A DNA stretch of 64,000 nt, from the NCBI GenBank assembly GCA_938005265.1, contig CALLOA010000074.1, positions 1-64,000 of the forward strand, given 5' to 3'. The position numbers and the translations under genes are program-made. The notes beneath the pieces are model-generated. The model saw only the letters and a list, made by a program, of their open reading frames with translations. It was not told where the DNA came from and did no database searches. Positions 15,069 through 24,172 of the stretch are shown piece after piece (within the stretch, counting starts at the first letter, position 1; every line of letters begins with the position of its first letter). Source of the DNA: an uncultured Granulosicoccaceae bacterium. GTDB lineage: Bacteria; Pseudomonadota; Gammaproteobacteria; Granulosicoccales; Granulosicoccaceae.

Positions 15069-15521
15069 GAAAGTTCGGATGATAAAAGCCGGATTGAATC
15101 CTGTCTTGAGAAATACAAGGGCGAGGGTACACAGCACATGGCGCTAGGCAGTGATAACATCTACGGTGGCACGGACTGCCTTGCTGGCAACGGGGTTGAA
15201 TTTATACCGGCACCTCCCGATGTCTACTATGAAAAAGGTGGTGAACCAGTTGCTGGCCATGAACAGCCGATTGAACGCTTACGCTAGCATGGTATTCTAA
15301 TAGGCGGTGAAGGGGTTATAGACCGTGCTAAGGGCAACCGAGTCACCAAAGTACTGCTACAGAAATTCTCTAAAACAGTGGCTGGGCCGATTTTCTTTGA
15401 ATTTATCCAACGTAAGGGTGATGAAGGATTTGGCGAAGGTAATTTTCAGATACTGTTCGAAAGCATCGAAGAAGAGCAGTTGCACACCGGAGAGCTTAAA
15501 TCAGGCAACTCCCGTGCTTGA
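15069..15521 (+). pseudogene. 4-Hydroxyphenylpyruvate dioxygenase, C-terminal remnant
   Basis: The continuous frame 15069-15521 carries the C-terminal domain of HPPD (tyrosine degradation, homogentisate formation): ESSDDKSRIESCLEKYKGEG, then TQHMALGSDNIYGG with the iron-ligand histidine, [28 protein letters not shown] with the ligand glutamate, and [19 protein letters not shown] at 15285-15287 interrupts it in the segment where relatives read RLxxHGILI, explicable as a CAG-to-TAG change. The N-terminal half (about 200 residues, with the first iron-ligand histidine) is absent. No start codon fits. A dead gene, decaying but still clearly legible; 45 bases precede the HAD gene. Confidence 0.88.
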
Positions 15522-15565
15522 AGTTTCACCAGCTTAGCCGTAGCGTCAGTCAGTCTTTGTCAATA

Positions 15566-16231
15566 ATGAATAATATAAAAGCTCACTTTGCCGCCGCATT
15601 ATTCGATATGGACGGTCTGTTGCTCGATACAGAATCCATCGTGGTCGGTTGTCTGGAAAAGACTGCACAACGATACGGCTTTGAAGATCTGCAATCCACC
15701 TTTTTGAGTATGGTCGGTTTACGATTTGAAGACAGTCAACAGGTCTTGCAAGCGGGACTCGGCGAGCGAATGCAGGCCACAGATTTCCACCATGAGGCGG
15801 CCGACCTGGTAAAGCAGCGTCTTCAACAACCCGTACCGGTAAAATCAACGGTTGTAGAGTTACTGCAACGATTGGAAGCTGAAAACATCCCTTGTGCCGT
15901 TGCCTCCTCTACACGCACAGCGCAAGTCGAGCATCATCTGCTAGCTGCTGGCTTGCGCATATACTTTGCGACCATTACCGGTGGCGACCAGGTCAGCAAG
16001 GGCAAACCGGATCCTGAAATCTATCTGACAGCGGCAGCCACGCTAAACGTTTCAGCCAAGGACTGTGTCGTGTTTGAAGACAGCGAACCCGGAACCCTGG
16101 CAGGGCTGGCATCAGGGGCTACCGTTGTGCAGGTTCCGGATCTAAAGCAGCCTTCTCAAGCGTTGATCGAGCGCGGACATGTGATTGCAACCAGTGTGCT
16201 TGACGGAGCTTTAGCTGTTAAATTGGTTTGA
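15566..16231 (+). CDS. HAD-family hydrolase (beta-phosphoglucomutase-like)
   Basis: A HAD subfamily IA protein of 221 residues. The nucleophile motif FDMDGLLLDTE lies at about residues 13-23, motif II is in AVASSTRTAQVE, the lysine in GKPDPEIYL and the acidic motif in CVVFEDSEPG. Such enzymes hydrolyse or isomerise sugar phosphates; several relatives are 2-deoxyglucose-6-phosphatase or pseudouridine-5'-phosphatase-like. ATG 15566 is chosen because the family begins immediately before the DxD strand; an in-frame start at 15518 would overlap the HPPD remnant. It may be co-transcribed with the hydrolase gene 39 bases downstream. Confidence 0.88.
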   Translation: MNNIKAHFAAALFDMDGLLLDTESIVVGCLEKTAQRYGFEDLQSTFLSMVGLRFEDSQQVLQAGLGERMQATDFHHEAADLVKQRLQQPVPVKSTVVELLQRLEAENIPCAVASSTRTAQVEHHLLAAGLRIYFATITGGDQVSKGKPDPEIYLTAAATLNVSAKDCVVFEDSEPGTLAGLASGATVVQVPDLKQPSQALIERGHVIATSVLDGALAVKLV

Positions 16232-16270
16232 TACCTGTTTATTAAGTAGAGGCGTAATTCGGAGCGCTCA

Positions 16271-17332
16271 TTGATACCCGCTGAATACAAGCAATGGCTC
16301 GATCATGAAACGATCGATTTTATCGAGCGCACAATAGCGTTTTACCCCACCGATACCATTAGCGCCTCAATCGCCAGGCAACGTCAGATCTATGATGCGA
16401 TGTGCCGCGAATTCAGTGCTGAACTTCCGGATAAGGTGGTATGGAAGGACAAGGCAATTAGTAACACCGATGGTGTAGATATTAGTATTAGATGTTATTC
16501 CCGTTTGCAAGATAAGCCCATATCCAGAGCAGGCTCTAACTCCAGCGCGGGTGGTAATGAACAACGCGAGACGGTAATTATCTACCTGCACGGTGGTGGC
16601 TTTGTTGTGGGAGGGCTGGAGAGCCACCACGATGTTTGCGCTGAGTTGTGTGAGCAAACCGGTTGTGACTTGATCAGCGTTGACTATCGCCTGTCACCTG
16701 AGCATGCGCATCCAGCAGCTCTTGATGATGTAATGACTGTTGTTCGCCATGTTTACCAATCCAGTAAATCCATCATACTTTGTGGTGATAGTGCGGGTGG
16801 TAATCTGGCAGCTTGCGCCAGTGCCAAGTGTCGTGACGCTGAAGACTTATCGCAGGCGATTATTGCGCAGGTGCTAATTTACCCCGGTCTTGGTGGTGAA
16901 TGTTTGCCAGAGGTGGTTGAAGAAATTAAACAGCACGAATCCGGGATGCGCCCGGACAGTGCCAGTTCTTACATCACGCACGCTGATGCGCCGATGTTGA
17001 CGCTGGAAGAGGTGTTGTTCTACCGTGAAGTTCGGCTTCCCGTAGATGGAGTGCAAAATCCAGCTGTGTGCCAATCCAGCTTGGCACCATTGCTTGCTGA
17101 GCGTTTTGATGGATTGCCACCGACGGTGTGCTTCGGGGCGCAGTGTGACCCTTTGCATGATGACGGGCAATGGTATTGTAGCGCGATCAGCGCAATCGGT
17201 GGAAAAGCGCATTTTATTAGTGAAACTGGCATGGTGCACGGATACTTGCGGGCCCGCAATAGTGTCGAACGTGCCCGTGCCAGCTTTAAGCGCATTATAA
17301 ATGCGATCAGTGCATTTCAAGCCAGCTCTTAA
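16271..17332 (+). CDS. Alpha/beta hydrolase, hormone-sensitive-lipase family
   Basis: An HSL-type (family IV) esterase of 353 residues. The oxyanion hole HGGGF is at about 115-119, the nucleophile serine in GDSAGGN at about 180, the acid in QCDPLHDDG and the histidine in GMVHGYL. An acyl ester is the likely substrate. TTG 16271 is the start, six bases after GGAG. The CocE-like hydrolase gene begins 14 bases after the stop, so the two hydrolases form an operon. Confidence 0.9.
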   Translation: MIPAEYKQWLDHETIDFIERTIAFYPTDTISASIARQRQIYDAMCREFSAELPDKVVWKDKAISNTDGVDISIRCYSRLQDKPISRAGSNSSAGGNEQRETVIIYLHGGGFVVGGLESHHDVCAELCEQTGCDLISVDYRLSPEHAHPAALDDVMTVVRHVYQSSKSIILCGDSAGGNLAACASAKCRDAEDLSQAIIAQVLIYPGLGGECLPEVVEEIKQHESGMRPDSASSYITHADAPMLTLEEVLFYREVRLPVDGVQNPAVCQSSLAPLLAERFDGLPPTVCFGAQCDPLHDDGQWYCSAISAIGGKAHFISETGMVHGYLRARNSVERARASFKRIINAISAFQASS

Positions 17333-17346
17333 TTAACTTAACGACT

Positions 17347-19374
17347 ATGCGTGAAGATTACACATTCGAAGTCATCGAACATACTTTGATCGAACTGGCA
17401 GATGGTACCCGTCTGGCAGCCCGAATCTGGTTACCGCAATCGTCCAGCGACGAACTGTTTCCGGCAGTACTGGAATATTTACCTTACCGAAAACGTGATG
17501 GCACGGCGGCGCGGGATGAAAGCAATTACCCGTGGTTTGCCAGAGCTGGTATTGCCGGAGTCCGTGTGGATATCAGCGGCAACGGTGACTCGGACGGGGA
17601 CTTTGATGATGAATATTCACCTCGCGAGTTAGAGCAGGGTGTTGAGGTCATCAACTGGATAGCCCGCCAGGTCTGGTCGAATGGCAATGTCGGCATGATG
17701 GGAATTTCATGGGGGGGATTTAATGGTCTGCAGATCGCTGTCATGCATCCTGAGCCATTAAAAGCCGTGATATCCATTGGCACCACGGTTGATCGCTATA
17801 ACGATGATATCCATTTCAAAAATGGTTGCCATCTTGACTCTGATTTCTACTGGTCCAACATGATGCTGACTTACGCATCACGTTCACCAGACCCGGAGCT
17901 GCGCAATGACTGGCTGGAAGTATGGAAACACCGGCTAGCAACGCAGCCGTTTCCTTTGCAAACCTGGCTTTCGCATCAGACGCGCGATGCCTATTGGCAA
18001 CATGGGTCAATTTGCGAAAACTATTCTGATTACAACGTGCCAACACTGATCATTGGTGGTTGGGCGGACCACTATAGCAATGCGCCACCGGAACTCGCTC
18101 GTCATGCCAGTGGAGTTGTTAAAGCCGTTAATGGCCCCTGGATTCATAAGTATCCGCATTTTGCCTGGCCCAAGCCGCGAATGGATTTTCATAAGGAAGC
18201 GATTGCCTGGTGGAACCATTGGTTAAGGCCGGATGCCGGGAAGGCGGATGAAACAGTACGGGATACGGTTGAAGATTTGCCGGCTTATCGTGCATTTATG
18301 GCCACGGCCGTGAAACCCGGCAAGGAGCGTCTGAGTGAGGAGGGTAGCTGGGTAGCTTGCCAACAGTGGCCACTGGATGATTCGGCGGACAACACGGCAA
18401 CTTTCTTTTTAGCACCACAGGCAGGCCTTGAAGCAACCGCACCCGAAGTATCACCGCTAAGTATTTGCTCACCGCAAGATTGTGGTATTAGTTGTGGCGA
18501 ACGTTTTTCCCTGGCACCTGATGCCGATCTGGCAGGGGACCAGCGAATTGATGATGGCGGTTCACTGGTTTTCAGAACAGCCGTTCTGGATGAAGCTGTT
18601 GATGTGTTGGGGCGACCAGTATTGCACGCGGTTGTTGCTATTGACCAACCGCTGGGTAACCTTTGTGCTCGCCTGATCGATGTTCATCCTGATGGTGCAG
18701 CTTTCCGCGTCAGTTATGGTGTATTGAATCTTGCGCATAGAAACAGCAATGAAAATCCGGAACCCATGAAACCGGGAAAAGCGGTTGCGATTGAGATCAG
18801 GTTGGATGAATGTGCTTATCGGTTTAAACCCGGGCACCGGTTGCAACTTTCAATTTCCACAGCGTACTGGCCTGCCATTCAACCGCCTCCTGCTGCTGTG
18901 ACAGCTACTTTCTCATTGGGCGCTGATACTTATCTTGTGTTACCCGGCAGCGAGGGTTCAGAGCCGTACCAAATGCCGGAACCGGCACGTGATGATCTGT
19001 TCCCGTCGTACCCGCAACACACACCATCAATCATGCAACGTAGCGTCGAGAAAGATCTGCAACAAGGCATTACGCACTATCGTGTTTACAGCGACACGGG
19101 CGAGGAAGAGATTCCCGAGCATGGGCTGCGGGGGCAACATATACGTGATGAATGTTGGAGCATCTGCCCTGATGATCCATTGACAGCCAGCGCTACAGGT
19201 GAACATACCTGGATTAGTTCGAGAGGCAATTGGCAGACACGCATCGTTGTTAAAAGCAATATGCATTGCGATGCACTGAGGTATTATGTCAAAGCGTCTG
19301 TGCATGCATATTTGGGTGAAGAGTTAATCAGTGAACGCGAATGGCTGGATGAGATACCACGCGAGCATACCTGA
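17347..19374 (+). CDS. CocE/NonD family hydrolase (X-Pro dipeptidyl-peptidase-like)
   Basis: A 675-residue protein with the three domains of CocE-like esterases and X-Pro dipeptidyl-peptidases: an alpha/beta hydrolase core with the nucleophile in GISWGGFNGLQ (about residues 118-128), D in GGWADHY, and H in GPWIHKYPHF; then a jelly-roll C-terminal domain from about 340. No signal peptide; cytoplasmic. The substrate could be an ester, amide or peptide. It directly follows the HSL hydrolase. Intact. Confidence 0.88.
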   Translation: MREDYTFEVIEHTLIELADGTRLAARIWLPQSSSDELFPAVLEYLPYRKRDGTAARDESNYPWFARAGIAGVRVDISGNGDSDGDFDDEYSPRELEQGVEVINWIARQVWSNGNVGMMGISWGGFNGLQIAVMHPEPLKAVISIGTTVDRYNDDIHFKNGCHLDSDFYWSNMMLTYASRSPDPELRNDWLEVWKHRLATQPFPLQTWLSHQTRDAYWQHGSICENYSDYNVPTLIIGGWADHYSNAPPELARHASGVVKAVNGPWIHKYPHFAWPKPRMDFHKEAIAWWNHWLRPDAGKADETVRDTVEDLPAYRAFMATAVKPGKERLSEEGSWVACQQWPLDDSADNTATFFLAPQAGLEATAPEVSPLSICSPQDCGISCGERFSLAPDADLAGDQRIDDGGSLVFRTAVLDEAVDVLGRPVLHAVVAIDQPLGNLCARLIDVHPDGAAFRVSYGVLNLAHRNSNENPEPMKPGKAVAIEIRLDECAYRFKPGHRLQLSISTAYWPAIQPPPAAVTATFSLGADTYLVLPGSEGSEPYQMPEPARDDLFPSYPQHTPSIMQRSVEKDLQQGITHYRVYSDTGEEEIPEHGLRGQHIRDECWSICPDDPLTASATGEHTWISSRGNWQTRIVVKSNMHCDALRYYVKASVHAYLGEELISEREWLDEIPREHT

Positions 19375-19705
19375 TCTGTGGAAACCTGGACTTGATCTGA
19401 CAGGCTGTTTCTCAGTTGATAAAAACGAACCTGCCCCAGTTCGGGCCGAACTGGTCAGTTGGAACTGAGCGGCTCAACAGGGACTGGGTAGTTGGCTAAG
19501 GAAAATATTGAAAGCGACGTAACCAGAAGTTGTATAGGGATTCTGGGTTGGGCGTCTACCATCTGTAGATGGACGGTAGCACGCATCGCTGCTTTGGAGG
19601 CAAGAAATCCTGTTTAATTTGGCTGATCAACGATGCGATCAACGAAGTCCATGCAGAGTTCTTTTAGGTTTGTTACGCTAAGAGACGTTTAGAATTCAGG
19701 TAACA
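19375..19705. other. Gene-free gap with two adjacent palindromes
   Basis: No gene seen. CCAGTTCG GGC CGAACTGG (19436-19454) is a perfect 8-bp-stem hairpin, directly followed by the palindrome TCAGTT GG AACTGA (19455-19468). No T-run follows, so this is not a standard terminator, but it may stabilise the 3' end of the hydrolase mRNA. Confidence 0.6.
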
Positions 19706-19756
19706 ATGACCTTTGCTCCAAGTATAGCAAGTACCGTTGTTGTACCGGAGAACCCA

Positions 19757-22153
19757 ATGAATATTGTTGCAAAAAACTCTGACTATTCAGCTTTGTTGTT
19801 CCACGCTCTAGTCGGCATACTCTTTTTGGTAGTCGCAGGTTGCTCTGGTTCGAGCGACTCACAATCACCGGGTGAAACAGATACTGTCAACACGGGTGCG
19901 ACGAACGCTGATGCAGTTAGTGAAGCAACTGATAGTAGCGAGATTACTGTTGATGGCCCCACAAGCGACTCGTCAAACGATGCGCAAGATAGTAACGCTG
20001 CAATAAACGGTACCGAAACACCGGATTCATTAGCGGTAGATTCCACTACCACTGAGCCCCAGATTTCAACTACCACTCGTGTGAGTTTTGACATCACCGT
20101 TCCAGCTTTCCAATCCAACGCCCTACAGGTTCGGCTGCAATGGGGAGATAAAGATATTTCTGCTGCATTTGTTGTTGATGAATCGTGGTCTGCAGTCGAT
20201 GACTTTCCGTTGGACACTGAAAACGAACTTGTCGTTACGTTCAATGACGATAACGGTGCAATTACGTTAGGTAGTTTTAATCAACTATTCAGAACCGGCA
20301 CAAACCCCTCTGAATCCTTTCAGATTACCGCTGATCAGTTCTATACCGGCATCTGGGACAATGACGGTGATGGAGTAAGTAATCTTGACGAGCTGATTGC
20401 CGGTGCTGACCCATTGGTTTCTGATGAAGCTTCTTCTGCAGAGTTGCCTCAAATGGTCCTTGCCGATCTTGAACTGATTGCTGATAAAACCTTTCGTCTC
20501 AGTTGGCAAGCGGCAGAGGGGGCTGAGTTTTACAGGGTTATGGAAAATCCAGATGGCGTATCCGGATTTAGTCAGATAAGTGGCGACCTTGAATCTTCAA
20601 CGCTAAGCTTTGATCACCGGGTCGCGTTGTATAACCGTGTTAATGCGCGTTACATTGTGCAGGCGTGCAACGCGACTGGGTGTGTAGATTCTGATACACA
20701 GGCAGTAACAGGTACCCTGGACAACGCTATTGGCTACGTTAAAGCCAGCAATACTGGCTTTAACGATTTGTTTGGTGATTCCGTTTCTCTGAGTGCGGAT
20801 GGCACTACACTGGCTGTCGGTGCTACCGGTGAAGGCAGTTCCGCAGCCGGAATTAACGGCGATCAGGCTGATAATTCGTCATTATTTTCAGGGGCAGTCT
20901 ATGTCTTTGCTCGCAGCAATGGACTCTGGCAGCAGCAAGCCTACCTCAAAGCCAGTAACAATGGCGGCGGCGATAATTTTGGCCGTTCCGTTTCTCTGAG
21001 TGCAGATGGCAAAACACTGGCTGTCGGCGCAAACCGTGAAGCTAGTGCCGCGACCGGAATTAATGGCGATCAGACTGATAACTCAGCCACTAATGCAGGA
21101 GCGGTATTTATCTTTGCCCGCAGCGATGGACTTTGGCAACAGCAAGCCTATATCAAAGCCAGTAACCCAGCCGCTGAAGATTTCTTCGGTAGTCGCGTTT
21201 CTCTGAGTGGCGATGGCAGCACACTGGCTGTAGGTGCAACCGGTGAAAGCAGTGCTGCAACCGGCATCAATGGCGATCAGGCTGATGATTCGGCTCCTGA
21301 TTCAGGTGCTGTCTATGTCTTTACCCGCAGCAATGGTCTCTGGCAACAGCAAGCCTATATTAAAGCCAGCAACCCAGGCATTGATGATTTCTTTAGCGGA
21401 TCCCTCTCTTTGAGTGCGGAAGGCAACACATTGGCTGTTGGTGCTGTCGGTGAGGACAGTGCGGCAACCGGTATCAATGGCGATCAGAATGACAATTCGA
21501 CTAGTGATGCAGGGGCCATCTATGTTTTTACACGCACCAGTGGTACCTGGCAGCAACAGGCCTATGTCAAAGCCAGTAACGCTAACTTTTTCGATTCCTT
21601 TGGACGTTCCGTTTCTGTGAGTGCGGATGGAAACACACTGGCTGTCGGCGCAGACCGTGAAGACAGTGCCGTGTCCGGCCTCAATGGCGATGAGAGCAAC
21701 AATTCGACTGGTAATGCAGGTGCTGCCTATGTGTTCTCCCTTACGAGTGGAGAATGGCAACAGCAAGCCTATATTAAAGCCAGTAACCCTGACGAGAATG
21801 ATTTCTTCGGGAGATCCATCTCTTTGAGTGCAGATGGCAGCACACTGGCTGTTGGAGCAGTTGTTGAAGAAAGTGCCGCGACTGGAATCAATGGTAATCA
21901 GGCTGATAATTCGGCCGGATTTTCAGGTGCTGCTTATATCTTTGCCCGTGGTAATGGACTCTGGCATCAGCAAGCCTATATCAAAGCCAGCAACTCAGGC
22001 ATAAGTGATCTCTTTAGTGGTTCTATATCTCTAAGTGCCGACGGCGGTACACTTGCTGTAGGAGCCAACTCGGAAGATAGTTCAGCTACGGGTCTCAATG
22101 GTGATCAGCAAGACAATTCGACGAGCGACTCTGGTGCGGTCTATATTTATTAA
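19757..22153 (+). CDS. Lipoprotein with seven FG-GAP-like beta-propeller repeats
   Basis: A signal peptide with lipobox (LFLVVAGCSGS) predicts an outer-surface or periplasmic lipoprotein. A Ser/Thr/Asp-rich linker follows, then a fibronectin-like part (about residues 240-320 with WQAAEGAEFYRV), and seven tandem 69-residue repeats to the C-terminus, each with KASN...F..S.SLSADG.TLAVGA...ATG.NGDQ.DNS...GAVYVF.R..G.WQQQ. Seven blades suggest a complete integrin-alpha-like propeller. Asp/Asn-rich loops would bind calcium. ATG 19757 (MNIVAKNSDYS) is preferred to 19706 because it gives a compact signal peptide. Probably an adhesin or surface scaffold; ligand unknown. Confidence 0.8.
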   Translation: MNIVAKNSDYSALLFHALVGILFLVVAGCSGSSDSQSPGETDTVNTGATNADAVSEATDSSEITVDGPTSDSSNDAQDSNAAINGTETPDSLAVDSTTTEPQISTTTRVSFDITVPAFQSNALQVRLQWGDKDISAAFVVDESWSAVDDFPLDTENELVVTFNDDNGAITLGSFNQLFRTGTNPSESFQITADQFYTGIWDNDGDGVSNLDELIAGADPLVSDEASSAELPQMVLADLELIADKTFRLSWQAAEGAEFYRVMENPDGVSGFSQISGDLESSTLSFDHRVALYNRVNARYIVQACNATGCVDSDTQAVTGTLDNAIGYVKASNTGFNDLFGDSVSLSADGTTLAVGATGEGSSAAGINGDQADNSSLFSGAVYVFARSNGLWQQQAYLKASNNGGGDNFGRSVSLSADGKTLAVGANREASAATGINGDQTDNSATNAGAVFIFARSDGLWQQQAYIKASNPAAEDFFGSRVSLSGDGSTLAVGATGESSAATGINGDQADDSAPDSGAVYVFTRSNGLWQQQAYIKASNPGIDDFFSGSLSLSAEGNTLAVGAVGEDSAATGINGDQNDNSTSDAGAIYVFTRTSGTWQQQAYVKASNANFFDSFGRSVSVSADGNTLAVGADREDSAVSGLNGDESNNSTGNAGAAYVFSLTSGEWQQQAYIKASNPDENDFFGRSISLSADGSTLAVGAVVEESAATGINGNQADNSAGFSGAAYIFARGNGLWHQQAYIKASNSGISDLFSGSISLSADGGTLAVGANSEDSSATGLNGDQQDNSTSDSGAVYIY
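20736..22150 (+). repeat. Seven 207-bp tandem repeats inside the propeller gene
   Basis: AAAGCCAGC/AAAGCCAGT recurs every 207 bases at about 20740, 20947, 21154, 21361, 21568, 21775 and 21982. Copies are highly similar in DNA, which suggests recent duplication or gene conversion. Confidence 0.9.
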
Positions 22154-22332
22154 TCTTTTATGTAGTGGTTCAGCTTTCGTTCAATTATCTGTTACACCCG
22201 GTTTTAGTATGAACGGACTAACCTTTCCAGCGGCGGCTTAGGGCCGACTGCTGCCGGTCGGCGGGGCCTCTATCGCACCAAAAAGTTACCATTCTCATTG
22301 GAAAGTTACCGACTTTGTTGTCACGCCACACT

Positions 22333-23244
22333 TCAAAATGGCGCAAAACCATCATTTTTTATATCTGGCAGAGTCCAGCGTTGATTAGCATCGATGGGTT
22401 GAGTCTTGATTCCGCCCCTTGCTACTTGCCCACCTTCGCCGTACAGCCACAACACTAAGTTCGATCGTTCGCCCTCAGTGATGGGCATGGATTCGTGCGG
22501 TACGCTACCGTGATGGATCAGTGCTGTGCCGGGTGCGAACGTCAGTTCACTAATCTGTCTGGTTTGATTGTCAAAAAAACGCACCCCGGATCCGGCAAAA
22601 TCTTCTCCGGGGAGGTTCAGATTTATATTCAATGTCACCGACGACGCATCCGTGTGGGCACGAAGTGATGTGTCTGTATCGGGTTGCCACTGAATTGAAA
22701 ACCCAAAGGTTTGGCTGTCATAGCCGGTAACGTCAGGAAACAACAGGCGCGAAATTGGCCGCATGTAAGTATTCATAAGGGTCTTATAAAACGCCTGGAA
22801 GCCTGGCGCTGCTAAATACCCTTCAGAGCGACTGTCCAACATGGCACCACCGCGATTGAGGGAGATACCATAAGGGGGGCGTAGTGGAATATCAGCATCA
22901 GCAACAGCGTTTAAGTAATCTCGCAAGGTTGCCAGTTGCACGGGGTTAAAAAACTGTGCTTCGTAAACACCCGGAAAGACCTCTTTCCAAAGTGCTTTTA
23001 CATCAGATTCGTTGCCCGGATCTTTCCATGCTTGTTCAACGGCGGTTCGTAACGCCGCATCGTACAAGCTACTATCCAGGCTGTTCAATTTATCGCTTTC
23101 GCTCTCTTCCCATTGCTTCCATGCATCTTGAAACAGATCTTGATTCTGCAGCCAGAACTGCTGCACCGAGGGAGATCGTTGAAGCATCGACTCCCGAGTG
23201 GGTCGCTCTATAGAACGAGCGGCTGATAGTGAATTGCTGGTCAT
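22333..23244 (-). CDS. 2OG-Fe(II) oxygenase-like protein
   Basis: The second half of this 303-residue protein carries the likely iron facial triad and 2-oxoglutarate arginine: RAHTDASSVTLNINLN (H and D), then LIHHGSVPHES (second H) and EGERSNLVLWL (R). The first half is helical. This is the pattern of prolyl-4-hydroxylase-like/2OG oxygenases that hydroxylate small molecules. Last gene of an apparent three-gene unit with the SDR (66 bases upstream) and the CmcJ-like gene, all on the minus strand. Confidence 0.75.
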   Translation of the reverse strand: MTSNSLSAARSIERPTRESMLQRSPSVQQFWLQNQDLFQDAWKQWEESESDKLNSLDSSLYDAALRTAVEQAWKDPGNESDVKALWKEVFPGVYEAQFFNPVQLATLRDYLNAVADADIPLRPPYGISLNRGGAMLDSRSEGYLAAPGFQAFYKTLMNTYMRPISRLLFPDVTGYDSQTFGFSIQWQPDTDTSLRAHTDASSVTLNINLNLPGEDFAGSGVRFFDNQTRQISELTFAPGTALIHHGSVPHESMPITEGERSNLVLWLYGEGGQVARGGIKTQPIDANQRWTLPDIKNDGFAPF

Positions 23245-23310
23245 GATGGTTCGTACATTACTGTTGGTGTTTGTGCTTTATTTTTTGCAGACTGTCGTGG
23301 TCAGGCAGGG

Positions 23311-24099
23311 CTAGCCCAACTGCGCCACAACCGCTTCTATCCCCTGCATCACTTCCTGACTGTAGCTGGTATCCAGTGCAGCAGCATGTGGTGAGGCAAA
23401 TGCGCCAACATCATTGTCGAAGTACTTACCCGACGCATCTGCAAAAGACTCACCTAACGCCGCTTCACAAAGAATATCTGCACCGATCTGCATATCCTTG
23501 CCTTCCACGCCAAATCCCTCTTTGACCATTTTCGACGCCAGTAGAGATCCAGGATTGACTGCAACCACCACAGGGCCATCGCTCAGCTCCTTTGCCAATT
23601 CACGCGACCAGATCGTAATAGCCAGTTTGCTTTGAGCATAGGCCGACATATCGTCGAGCTGCTTGCGCCCATGCAATGCCTCCATATCCACCGGTGCCTG
23701 CGCTGCTGATGATAAGTTCACAATACGTGCATGAACCGGGAGAATCGGTAGTAAGTCTCGCGTTAGCACATAGGGTGCGAAGGTATTGACCATAAACCGT
23801 ACATCGAGCCCATCAGGTGTTTGCGTTTGACTGATTTTTAATACGCCAGCGTTGTTAATGATGGCATCAAGCTGACTATGCTGTTGACGAACAGCAGCAG
23901 CCAGTGCATGAACTTCGTCTATGCGAGACAAGTCCGCCGAGTAAGTTTCTGGCGAGCCACCGATTTCCAGCGCAGTATTCTCAAGTTTTTCCGGGCTTCG
24001 ACCGTGCAACAGAACGTTGTGCCCTGATAAGGCGAGTGTTTTGGCTGTTAGCAGACCAATACCATCCGTTGCACCGGTAATCAAAATTGTTTTAGACAT
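23311..24099 (-). CDS. SDR family oxidoreductase
   Basis: A 262-residue short-chain dehydrogenase: TGATDGIG at residues 8-15 with HGRSPEK after the second strand, which favours NADP(H); NNAGVLK, and NLSSAAQAPV followed by YAQSK for catalysis. Related to retinol-dehydrogenase-like SDRs. It lies between the CmcJ-like gene (73 bases upstream) and the oxygenase gene, suggesting consecutive oxidation steps on one compound. Confidence 0.88.
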   Translation of the reverse strand: MSKTILITGATDGIGLLTAKTLALSGHNVLLHGRSPEKLENTALEIGGSPETYSADLSRIDEVHALAAAVRQQHSQLDAIINNAGVLKISQTQTPDGLDVRFMVNTFAPYVLTRDLLPILPVHARIVNLSSAAQAPVDMEALHGRKQLDDMSAYAQSKLAITIWSRELAKELSDGPVVVAVNPGSLLASKMVKEGFGVEGKDMQIGADILCEAALGESFADASGKYFDNDVGAFASPHAAALDTSYSQEVMQGIEAVVAQLG

Positions 24100-24172
24100 A
24101 ATTTTATCTTTCTAGTGTGTGAGTAACACAAACGTGCATTTTTTGCGTGCAAAGATTACGCACGGCTGGCCT

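Noticed and set aside
14965-15147. 60-codon frame beginning ATG at 14965
   Set aside because: It is out of frame with the HPPD remnant, whose reading continues in another frame with clear homology; it is a shadow.
20736-22150. CRISPR-like repeat array
   Set aside because: The repeats are 207 bp, continuous and coding; they encode protein blades, and no spacers or cas genes exist.
22200-22330. Transposon end near the two AAAGTTACC copies at about 22280-22310
   Set aside because: The two copies are 21 bases apart in direct orientation and no transposase or inverted ends were found.
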